NCBI GenBank assembly: GCA_002898115.1
Contig: BDTL01000198.1
Span: 1-5,985, forward strand
Direction: 5' to 3'
From: a bacterium BMS3Bbin02
GTDB lineage: Bacteria; Actinomycetota; Acidimicrobiia; Spongiisociales; UBA5794
DNA: 5,985 nt
The translations under genes were made by a program, and so were the position numbers. The notes beneath the pieces were generated by a model that saw only the letters and a program-made list of their open reading frames with translations, did no database searches and was not told the origin of the DNA. Shown here one piece after another: positions 1-5,985 of the stretch. How positions within the stretch are numbered: position 1 is the stretch's first letter; each line of letters begins with the position of its first letter.

Positions 1-904
1 TGGCTTGGAGTTTTCCGACGCGTGTCTCCCACGAGCGTGCCCGCTGGGCGAGCTTCTCGCTAGAACCCTTGAAGCGTCGAATGCCCTCTTCCAGCCTGGC
101 AATCTTCGCGTCCTGATGCTTGCGCTCCCGCAGTCTCTGGGTCCGGCGCGTCTCACGTTCGGAGAGGTAGAAGCTGTAGTTCCCGCGAAAGGCGTCAAGG
201 GTTCCGGCCTCGGTGGCGAGCACGGAGGTAATGGATTTGTCGAGCAGCGCCAGGTCATGGCTAATCACGAGAAGCCCACCTGGATACTTGGACAGAAAGT
301 CCATCAACCACATCTTGGCGTCAAGGTCGAGGTGGTTTGTCGGTTCGTCCAACAGAAGAGTTTCAGTCTCAGCGAAAAGAATGCGAGCCAGTTCGACTCG
401 GCGTCGCTGCCCCCCGGACATCGTTGATACACACTGCTCAAGATCTTCGCCGGCGACGCCGAGTGCCGCGGCGAACCGTGTCGCCTCGGCCTTGGCGACG
501 TAACCCCCGGCGGCGCCAAACTCGTCGTCCAACCGTGCATACCTGTGGATCAGTTTGTCGCGCTCGGCGCCCTCGGCATCTTCCATCTCGCGACGGACCA
601 GCTCCATCCGACGTTCCAGCGATCCGATATCGCGCGCCATGAGAATGCGCTCAAGGGCCGTGATCCGAGCGTCCTCAATCTCAGCGAGGGCAGCCTCTTG
701 TGAGAGATAGCCGAGCTTTCCAGATACAACGATCTGACCGGACGCCTCGCGCAGCTCCCCGGCAAGTGTTCGGATGAGAGTGGTCTTGCCCGCGCCGTTA
801 TGGCCCACGAGACCGATCTTGTCACCGGCTTGAAGGGAAAAGGAGACTTCACGCAAGAGTTCGCGTGCGCCAACCTCAATGGACACATTACGTGCGATAA
901 GCAT
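1..904 (-). CDS. ABC-F family ATPase, N-terminal part (cut by the window edge)
   Basis: Soluble twin-cassette ATPase of the ABC-F type. Family members act on the ribosome as translation factors or antibiotic-protection proteins; they are not transporters. The frame is open from the ATG at 904 to base 1 without a stop, giving 301 residues of an expected 500 to 600. The first cassette is complete: Walker A GHNGAGKT (34-41), Q-loop Q69, signature SGGQ (163-166), Walker B and catalytic Glu in LLLDEPTNHLD (183-193), and switch His in SHD (215-217). There are no membrane segments. The DEPTNHLD motif is the ABC-F hallmark. After residue 240 comes NYSFYLSERE and then a charged, Arg/Lys/Glu-rich helix (about 249-301), the start of the inter-cassette linker. 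The second cassette lies outside the window. It begins 13 bases after the oxidoreductase stop, with no clear Shine-Dalgarno sequence. The family call is very safe, but the subfamily (EttA, Uup or resistance type) cannot be decided from this half. Confidence 0.95.
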   Translation of the reverse strand, partial: MLIARNVSIEVGARELLREVSFSLQAGDKIGLVGHNGAGKTTLIRTLAGELREASGQIVVSGKLGYLSQEAALAEIEDARITALERILMARDIGSLERRMELVRREMEDAEGAERDKLIHRYARLDDEFGAAGGYVAKAEATRFAAALGVAGEDLEQCVSTMSGGQRRRVELARILFAETETLLLDEPTNHLDLDAKMWLMDFLSKYPGGLLVISHDLALLDKSITSVLATEAGTLDAFRGNYSFYLSERETRRTQRLRERKHQDAKIARLEEGIRRFKGSSEKLAQRARSWETRVGKLQA

Positions 905-917
905 TGCGGGCGATAGC

Positions 918-2084
918 CTACGCTGTTTCGGTGGTCGTCGATCCGATTCGCCGATTTACATCACGGCGGACCTTACGAGAAACGGATATCGAGTGACGCA
1001 GAGAAAATACGGCGTCGCCTTTTGACACCATTGCGGATACGGGCTGAAGCACAATATGGCGCAGGCCGGCGTCTGCGTAGTCGTGCAGCTTCGCACGCAG
1101 TTGCTTGGGTGTCCCGACCAGCATTGCGTCGAGCAGCAGGTCGGTCGGCACTTTTGCGATCATCGCATCGATCTCTGCACGACCGTAGCGTTGCGGGACA
1201 AAATCAACCATGCCACGAAAATCATCTCCAAGAGGATGGCTCGCACCAAACTCCTTCCACTGCTCCCCCGTCCCGAGCAGTGCGGTGAACCGGACAGCCT
1301 TGTGCGACAGCAATGTGTGGGCCGCTCGCTCAGTTCTTGCGAGGACGACAAACGCTTGCCATCCCGCAACGATGGCATCTGCATCGCGACCGGCTTTCCC
1401 GGCGTGGGAGCGAATCGTCTCAATCTTGGACTCGTATTCGCTCGGGGTCATTGGAAATGTCGGGTACCACCCATCGCCGTATTGACCGGCCAGGCGCAGC
1501 ATGCGGGGTCCGTGTGCAGCGATCCACAACTCCGGTCGCCGATCAGACGGCGCACGTAGGTCGAGCACCCCACGGTCCAGCGTGAAGTGTTCGCCGGAGA
1601 AATCAACCGGTCCTTGCGAATCGAACATCAACCGGATGACTTGCAGAGCCTCTTCGAGACGCCCGACCGGTGTGTCGAACGCGAGTCCATACGGTTCAAT
1701 GTTTTCGCGCTCTCCTGCTCCGATTCCGATGATGGGCGGCCGTTTGGTCATATGCGCAAGCGTCATTGCGGCTTGGGCAAGTACGACGGGGTGTCGGCGA
1801 ATCGACTCGGTCACACCAACCCCGAGTTGCATCGACCCTGCGGGCTTCGCGAGGTTGCCGAGCACCGTCTGCCACTCGAAGTAAGCGTGTGGAGATCCAT
1901 TCGGATCCGCCATCCAGGAGAACTCCTTGTCCCACACCGCTTGCGGAAAAAACCCGAGGAAGTGGTCGATAGTCCACGCAACATCGACGCGTAGGGCACG
2001 AGCGAGCCGGGTCATCGTGTAGATACGCTTGAGGGGTGGCTGGGTTCCAACCGTCATCCCGATGGTGAATTTCCGCTGGGACAT
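918..2084 (-). CDS. Luciferase-like, probably F420-dependent oxidoreductase
   Basis: A 388-residue protein of the bacterial luciferase-like superfamily (TIM barrel), probably a cytoplasmic oxidoreductase using coenzyme F420 or flavin. The N-terminal strand RKFTIGMTV (4-12) is followed by DHFLGFFP (40-47), GVGVTESIRRHPVVLAQAA (88-106), GIGAGERENIEPYG (120-133) and ELWIAAHGPRMLRLAG (185-200). From memory this set resembles the subgroup that includes mycobacterial phthiodiolone ketoreductase, which uses F420; the substrate here is unknown, and making that lipid should not be assumed. The ATG at 2084 is chosen because the core first strand starts just after it. The frame is open further upstream to 2213, but that part overlaps the preceding gene and is Arg-rich without family features. 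The start lies 10 bases after the upstream stop, with no visible ribosome-binding site. The C-terminus (361-388) is a basic, then Thr-rich tail. Superfamily is very sure, F420 use likely, substrate unknown. Confidence 0.9.
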   Translation of the reverse strand: MSQRKFTIGMTVGTQPPLKRIYTMTRLARALRVDVAWTIDHFLGFFPQAVWDKEFSWMADPNGSPHAYFEWQTVLGNLAKPAGSMQLGVGVTESIRRHPVVLAQAAMTLAHMTKRPPIIGIGAGERENIEPYGLAFDTPVGRLEEALQVIRLMFDSQGPVDFSGEHFTLDRGVLDLRAPSDRRPELWIAAHGPRMLRLAGQYGDGWYPTFPMTPSEYESKIETIRSHAGKAGRDADAIVAGWQAFVVLARTERAAHTLLSHKAVRFTALLGTGEQWKEFGASHPLGDDFRGMVDFVPQRYGRAEIDAMIAKVPTDLLLDAMLVGTPKQLRAKLHDYADAGLRHIVLQPVSAMVSKGDAVFSLRHSISVSRKVRRDVNRRIGSTTTETA

Positions 2085-2094
2085 GATGACGAGG

Positions 2095-2847
2095 TTAGCC
2101 GGGCAGAACGCGCAGACACTGGATGGTTCGCTCACCGTTGGCCCAGCCCGTCGGTGACGGCGCAAAGTACGTCGCGCTCCCGGTGACTGACCGCTCGCTG
2201 AACATCGTGTCACAGAGAGCCTGAGCGTCGTCGGGCATTCTCACCGGGTACATATCGGAGAGGGAAGGATGATCGACGCTCCCGATCATCTCGCGATCGG
2301 CTTCCGAACAGTCCTCGACCTCCACCGTAAATACCAGGTCCGGTGACGGTTCCGCGAAACATATCCCCTCGACAAGGTCTCGCCGGGCGACGCGACGACT
2401 AGGAGACACTGCCAGCACGGAGTCAGATAGCTGACTGCCATCTAGAGCAAACGCGTAACACCCGAATGTGCGCACACCCGCCTCCCACTCGCGCACCGAC
2501 GGTGTGAAATACGCGAAGTCATAGAGGCGGTCCGCAATCGGCTTCCCCGTATAGATTTCCAACGCAGGGGCGCATGCCGCCACCGCTTCGGAGCGAAAGG
2601 TATCGACGTCGGCCCACTCCGTCGCGGCTGTATCTCCAAGAAAGAACAGTTCGTAGGTGTGAGGAGTGGCGCAATCCGTGATCTCAACCCCGCTGACGGT
2701 CGTCGACTCGGGCTCCTCGAACGAGAAACATTCCCCGATCGAGACGTCTGCAAACTTGGACAGGTGATCATGCAACGCAGGTTCGCCGGAAGATGCACAT
2801 GCACCGGCTATGAGAGCGAAGGCAACAAGGAGGGACCACTTGACCAT
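2095..2847 (-). CDS. Secreted protein, probable lipoprotein, with two septum-formation-like cysteine domains
   Basis: A 250-residue exported protein. The N-terminus has Lys3, a hydrophobic stretch (5-16) and Cys17 in LIAGAC, which resembles a lipobox although the -3 residue is Ala; simple signal-peptidase I cleavage is the alternative. The mature part has eight cysteines in two equal sets: 40, 59, 92, 130 and 163, 180, 212, 244. Each set follows the same plan: G-x-CF, then a strand ending in DC, then a Cys in a helix, then YFxPSxxxWxxGxRT and a final Cys. Repeat 1 (about 33-135) has GECF and DCATPH; repeat 2 (about 154-248) has GICF and DCSEAD. This resembles the actinobacterial 'septum formation' domain (Pfam Septum_form), whose molecular role is poorly known, so the name should not be read as a function. 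The cysteines probably form disulfides outside the cell. The ATG at 2847 is chosen because it starts the signal peptide; GGAG lies 2 bases before it, another GGAG 15 bases before. It follows the sensor gene by 19 bases. Confidence 0.85.
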   Translation of the reverse strand: MVKWSLLVAFALIAGACASSGEPALHDHLSKFADVSIGECFSFEEPESTTVSGVEITDCATPHTYELFFLGDTAATEWADVDTFRSEAVAACAPALEIYTGKPIADRLYDFAYFTPSVREWEAGVRTFGCYAFALDGSQLSDSVLAVSPSRRVARRDLVEGICFAEPSPDLVFTVEVEDCSEADREMIGSVDHPSLSDMYPVRMPDDAQALCDTMFSERSVTGSATYFAPSPTGWANGERTIQCLRVLPG

Positions 2848-2866
2848 GACTCCAGTGTACGGCTCC

Positions 2867-4969
2867 CTACGCGATGTCAGATTCGGACACGGCCCGAAGC
2901 CTCGGCGATCCACCGTTGATCGTGATAATCGTATCGGCGAGGGTCGGATGCATTTCCTGGGCCATCCACCGTTCGAACTGTGCCGCCGGCATCGGTTTGG
3001 CGAAGAGGTATCCCTGCATCAGGCGACAGCCGTTTGCCTGGAGAAACCGTGCTTGCTCAAGTGTTTCGACTCCTTCAGCGATGACGTTCATACCGAGCGC
3101 GTCCGCCAGAGTGAGAATCACCGTTGAGAGCACCGCCGAGTCCTCTGAAGCAGTGATGTCGCCAACAAACGCTCGATCCATCTTGAGGGTGTCAATGGGG
3201 AACCGTTTCAGGTAACTCAAGGAGCTGTAGCCGGTGCCGAAGTCGTCGATCGCGATCTGGACGCCCATGCTTCGCAGACGTTCCAACACGCGCCGGGCGA
3301 GTTGCGTGTCCTCTATCAACGTGCCTTCGGTAATTTCGATCTCGAGTTTCTCCGGCGGGAGACCGGACTTGCTGAGTGCGCGGTGCACCACGTCGACGAA
3401 GTCACCGCGGCGGATCTGTCTCTCCGAGACGTTGACGCTGATCGAGTCAAAAACGATCCCGGACCGCATCCAGTCGACCGCCTGGCGACAAGCGTGCCCC
3501 AGGACCCATTCTCCAATCGGAAGAATGAGCTCAGTTTCCTCGGCCAGCGGCACGAATCGAGAAGGAGGAACAAGTCCCAGTTCCGGGTGATGCCAGCGAA
3601 GCAGTGCTTCAAATCCGATGGTGCGCCCCTCGAGGATGTCCACCTTCGGCTGGTACACGAGCTCGAGTTGACCTTCGTTCTCCAGGGCGAGGCGGAGACC
3701 GTCGATCAGCGACAACCGTTCGGAAGTCTGCTCCCTCAGTTCGGGGGTGAAGTACTGATAGGTGTTGTGCCCAGCTGCCTTCGCCGAATACATCGCCGTG
3801 TCGGCGTCGCGAAGTAGGTCTTCCGCGTTGTCACCGTCGACCGGATACAACGCAATGCCAATCGAGGCAGACGTCCGAAGCTCGAGTCCGTTGAGGTTGT
3901 ACGGGGCGCTCAGGGCTGCAAGGATTTTGGTCGCCACATTCCCCGCATCCTCGATGCGATGGTTGCCTTCGAGCACGACGGTGAACTCATCGCCTCCGAG
4001 TCGAGCAACGGCATCCGAGTCACGAACGCTACCGAGAAGCCGCTCGGCAACCTGCTTGAGCAGCTCGTCGCCGACCGCGTGGCCATACCGATCGTTTACC
4101 CCCTTGAACTCATCGAGGTCGAGGAACATGAGCGAGACAAGGCCGCCATCCAATCGGGCGCGCTCGACGGCGGACTCAAGACGTTCGTTGAACAGCGAGC
4201 GGTTCATGAGCCCCGTCAGCGCATCGTATCGAGCGAGGAACGTGAGGCGCTTTTGTGCGCGTTCTCGATCTGAGCGCTGTTTCTCGACATGGCTCGACCA
4301 GACGTTGCGCAACTGCTGCTCAGCGGGACGAATGAGGAACAGCCCCTCGGAAACGATGAGAACCAGCGTGAAACCGAGCAGGAATAGCTGCGTTGTCTGC
4401 AGGGACTGGACACGGCGCGCAGCGTCGATCTCAAGCTGCGCGACAACGACCTCCATCGCCGCCTGGAAGAGCTGGGATTGTGCGGAAATTGCATCGACGT
4501 CGGCGCGGACTGCGGATCCGTCAGCGAGGGCGACGAGGTAGCGCTCGACGGCACTCCTTAACTCCGCGCGATATGGCTCGGCAACGGAGAAGAGCTCAAG
4601 AATCTCAGGTTTCGGATCGTCGACCCAAAGACCGCTCTGGATCATGTCCAGCTCTTCGATCGTGATACGCATGCTCGACGCTGTGGCGTCAATCGGGTGA
4701 GCGTCGGGATCGACCAACCCGTTGTTCGCCTGTTCGGTCACCCGCTGGGCGATCGTGATCTGGCCCGCCGCGGTACTCACCTGGGCAGCATCAAACTTCT
4801 GGTCGGTGAGCGAAGTTTGCGTGATAAGGGCGCCCGCGATCGCCAGCACTGCAAGGAGAGCGAGACCAACGATATATCGGACCGTTGAACGCGCAATGGC
4901 AACGTCAACCGGACCCGAACGCAACGGCGGACGGTCTGCTCGTTTTCGTCCCAGCATCGTACGGTTCAC
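2867..4969 (-). CDS. Membrane-bound cyclic di-GMP enzyme: PilJ-type sensor, GGDEF, EAL
   Basis: A 700-residue inner-membrane signalling protein, likely both diguanylate cyclase (2 GTP to c-di-GMP) and c-di-GMP phosphodiesterase. A basic cytoplasmic N-terminus leads to membrane helix 1 (about 31-50), an external helical region (51-193), helix 2 (about 194-213), GGDEF (about 242-405) and EAL (about 417-668). The external region has GQITIAQRVTEQ (69-80) and ends with SEGLFLIRPAEQQLR (207-221), resembling the PilJ/NarX-like sensor domain. GGDEF: DALTGLMNR (249-257), FLDLDEFKGVND (282-293), intact GGDEF (325-329) and inhibitory RxxD (316-319). EAL: EALLRW (454-459), Asn513, EITE (545-548), DDFGTGYSS (575-583), Lys596, EGVE (632-635) and Gln652, so the known metal and catalytic residues are present. 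The start is GTG at 4969, preceded by AGAGGG; the ATG at 4957 is the alternative. Probably the first gene of the minus-strand cluster. Domain calls are very sure; the net direction of activity and the ligand are unknown. Confidence 0.96.
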   Translation of the reverse strand: MNRTMLGRKRADRPPLRSGPVDVAIARSTVRYIVGLALLAVLAIAGALITQTSLTDQKFDAAQVSTAAGQITIAQRVTEQANNGLVDPDAHPIDATASSMRITIEELDMIQSGLWVDDPKPEILELFSVAEPYRAELRSAVERYLVALADGSAVRADVDAISAQSQLFQAAMEVVVAQLEIDAARRVQSLQTTQLFLLGFTLVLIVSEGLFLIRPAEQQLRNVWSSHVEKQRSDRERAQKRLTFLARYDALTGLMNRSLFNERLESAVERARLDGGLVSLMFLDLDEFKGVNDRYGHAVGDELLKQVAERLLGSVRDSDAVARLGGDEFTVVLEGNHRIEDAGNVATKILAALSAPYNLNGLELRTSASIGIALYPVDGDNAEDLLRDADTAMYSAKAAGHNTYQYFTPELREQTSERLSLIDGLRLALENEGQLELVYQPKVDILEGRTIGFEALLRWHHPELGLVPPSRFVPLAEETELILPIGEWVLGHACRQAVDWMRSGIVFDSISVNVSERQIRRGDFVDVVHRALSKSGLPPEKLEIEITEGTLIEDTQLARRVLERLRSMGVQIAIDDFGTGYSSLSYLKRFPIDTLKMDRAFVGDITASEDSAVLSTVILTLADALGMNVIAEGVETLEQARFLQANGCRLMQGYLFAKPMPAAQFERWMAQEMHPTLADTIITINGGSPRLRAVSESDIA

Positions 4970-5005
4970 GGTCCCTCTCGCTCTAGGTTGAGACGACGCG
5001 AACGT
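4970..5005. other. Divergent gap between the sensor and membrane-protein genes
   Basis: Only 36 bases separate the proposed start codons of two genes pointing away from each other. This is too short to hold two full, non-overlapping promoters, so at least one must lie inside the neighbouring coding sequence, or the plus-strand gene starts further in (for example at the ATG at 5141). I could not find a convincing -35/-10 pair or operator palindrome by eye. The minus-strand ribosome-binding site sits in the left part; no good one is visible before the plus-strand ATG. Confidence 0.4.
4973..4978 (-). promoter_or_regulatory. Likely ribosome-binding site deciding a GTG start
   Basis: Read on the minus strand, AGAGGG lies 3 bases before the GTG at 4969; the overlapping GAGAG (4975-4979) lies 5 bases before it. 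The next possible start, ATG at 4957, would be 15 bases away, too far for normal use. This supports GTG, although the spacing is on the short side. Confidence 0.5.
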
Positions 5006-5985
5006 ATGTCGACTCCAACAGGGCTGTCATCGGCAGAAGGCGCCGAAAAGTTGAGTCGCGCGCCGAGTTTCTTGCGTATTTCCGGCGTGGTGAAGATTGG
5101 TGGCGCTTTCACCACTACTCTCCCCCCGGTGGTATCAGAAATGTCGGATTCAGTCAGAGGGGTCGTCCTCGATCTTGAGCGGGCACGACGCAAGACGAGG
5201 CGTATCGTCATCGATTTCTGGGAGGCTATCTACCAGGCGTATGTCGCCGGTTTTGTCATGGCCATCGTCGTTGCTGCGATCGCGTCGGTCCTCCCTCAAG
5301 ACGAAATTAGCGCTGCTGACGTCGCGGATGTCGTCGCTCGCGCACCGGCTGCCCTTGGGATAATTGTCGCTCTTGCGGCATATCTAGGAATCCGGTCCGG
5401 CATCCACGGTGGGCCGCTTGTGTTTGAGGCGGCGACCGTCCAGTACGTCTTGCAGGCGCCGGTTGAGCGTGCTTTCGTCGCACGTCGAGCGGCACTGAAG
5501 CAGCTCCGAACCGCCGTCACGTGGGGTTCCACCGGTGCGGCAGGTCTGGGGTTGGCCGTGTCCGCATCACTTCCCGGCAATACCGCAGAGTACGTTCTCG
5601 GATTCGGTGCGGTCGGTGCCCTGGCGGGCGTATTGATGTTCGGCTCGGCGCTCGTCGCTTCCGCGCGTCCGGTGTCTCCCACTATCGCCACCATCGTGGG
5701 CGTGCTCCTGGTCGGATGGTCGGCTGTTGATCTGGCGGTCGCCACGAGTACCTCGCCGCTCACTCTTGTCGGCGACATCGGCATGTGGCCACTCGCCGGC
5801 ACTCCACTCTCGATTATCGGTGTTGCCTTGGTGGCAATCGTGGTCGTCGAGGGATTGAGACAGGCTGGCAGGTTCTCACTGGAGGCGTCATTGCAGCGAG
5901 CCGGTCTCGTCAGCCAGATCCGTTTCGCACTCACGATGAATGACTTGCGCACCGTGGTGCTCCTGAGACGTCGTCTCGCACATCA
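5006..5985 (+). CDS. Polytopic membrane protein, possible ABC exporter permease (cut by the window edge)
   Basis: The frame is open from the ATG at 5006 to the right edge with no stop, giving 326 residues of a longer protein. About 75 polar and amphipathic residues precede six likely membrane segments (about 77-97, 113-130, 174-190, 196-220, 225-247, 266-285), followed by a basic cytoplasmic-looking stretch (285-326, with LRRRL near the edge). The segment GGPLVFEAATVQYVLQAPVERAFVARR (starting at 135), between segments 2 and 3, resembles a loop seen in actinobacterial ABC-2-type exporter permeases and related membrane proteins of unknown function; this is recalled similarity only. An ATPase gene just beyond the edge would support it. 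Coding is supported by the long hydrophobic pattern and by codons mostly ending in G or C. The start is uncertain: ATG 5006 has no clear ribosome-binding site, and ATG 5141 (residue 46) would free a 171-base gap for promoters. It is divergent from the sensor gene and may be unrelated to it. Confidence 0.8.
   Translation, partial: MSTPTGLSSAEGAEKLSRAPSFLRISGVVKIGGAFTTTLPPVVSEMSDSVRGVVLDLERARRKTRRIVIDFWEAIYQAYVAGFVMAIVVAAIASVLPQDEISAADVADVVARAPAALGIIVALAAYLGIRSGIHGGPLVFEAATVQYVLQAPVERAFVARRAALKQLRTAVTWGSTGAAGLGLAVSASLPGNTAEYVLGFGAVGALAGVLMFGSALVASARPVSPTIATIVGVLLVGWSAVDLAVATSTSPLTLVGDIGMWPLAGTPLSIIGVALVAIVVVEGLRQAGRFSLEASLQRAGLVSQIRFALTMNDLRTVVLLRRRLAH

Larger units (their letters stand above)
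1..4969 (-). other. Probable four-gene operon
   Basis: Four genes on the same strand are separated by 19, 10 and 13 bases, with no room for promoters or terminator hairpins between them, so they are probably transcribed together starting upstream of 4969. The order is c-di-GMP sensor enzyme, exported cysteine-domain protein, luciferase-like oxidoreductase, ABC-F ATPase. The last two have poor Shine-Dalgarno sequences, which fits translation helped by ribosomes arriving from the preceding gene. The left end of the operon is outside the window. Co-transcription is inferred from spacing only. Confidence 0.65.

Noticed and set aside
2085..2213. Upstream extension of the oxidoreductase frame by 43 codons.
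   Set aside because: It overlaps the end of the exported protein gene in another frame, is Arg-rich, and the family core starts right after the ATG at 2084.
2848..2913. Upstream extension of the exported protein frame by 22 codons.
   Set aside because: It overlaps the end of the sensor gene and would place the signal peptide internally; the ATG at 2847 starts a normal signal peptide.
3762..4541. 259-codon plus-strand open frame.
   Set aside because: It is antisense to the GGDEF and sensor region, whose motifs are unmistakable; its product is a Ser/Arg-rich low-information sequence.
4965..4989. Promoter-like pair TTCACG and TAGGTT before the plus-strand gene.
   Set aside because: The spacing is 13 bases rather than about 17, and the -35 match is partial, so I do not call a promoter.
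4966..5211. 81-codon minus-strand open frame whose TGA overlaps the GTG start of the sensor gene (GTGA), as in coupled genes.
   Set aside because: It is antisense to the start of the plus-strand membrane protein, Arg-rich, without recognisable features; the four-base overlap alone is weak evidence. It would gain weight only if the plus gene truly starts at 5141 or later.
5296..5952. 218-codon minus-strand open frame.
   Set aside because: It lies entirely antisense to the membrane protein, is rich in Ala, Thr, Arg and Pro with no domain pattern, and is a typical shadow in GC-rich DNA.

Overview
The window looks like ordinary chromosomal DNA from a moderately high-GC actinobacterium, possibly of the Acidimicrobiia type. 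Three things suggest this: a luciferase-like oxidoreductase of a coenzyme F420-type subgroup, a secreted protein with actinobacterial 'septum formation' cysteine domains, and a polytopic membrane protein resembling actinobacterial ABC exporter permeases. The phylum call is inferred from protein families, not from a marker gene. I see no RNA gene, CRISPR array, insertion sequence or phage gene.

Layout. Four genes lie head to tail on the minus strand and read from about 4969 down to the left edge: (i) a membrane-bound PilJ-type sensor with GGDEF and EAL domains (4969 to 2867), (ii) a small secreted protein, probably a lipoprotein, with two four-cysteine repeats (2847 to 2095), (iii) an F420-type luciferase-like oxidoreductase (2084 to 918), and (iv) an ABC-F ATPase that runs off the left edge (904 to 1). 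The gaps are only 19, 10 and 13 bases, so they are probably co-transcribed. On the plus strand, starting 36 bases from the sensor gene, a multi-pass membrane protein runs off the right edge (5006 to 5985). Every part of the window is coding except these short gaps, and no stretch over 300 bases lacks a gene.

How the genes may work together. The first product should sense something outside the membrane and make and/or degrade cyclic di-GMP; both catalytic domains and the product-inhibition site look intact. The next gene encodes an exported protein that could sit on the same side of the membrane as the sensor domain, so a sensor-partner relation is possible but unproven. The oxidoreductase and the ABC-F protein have no obvious link to this signalling and may be grouped only by shared transcription. 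Both window edges cut a gene, so the ABC-F and membrane-protein entries are partial. I found no convincing evidence of a novel system. The most interesting points are the sensor architecture, the tandem cysteine domains and the very tight divergent start region.
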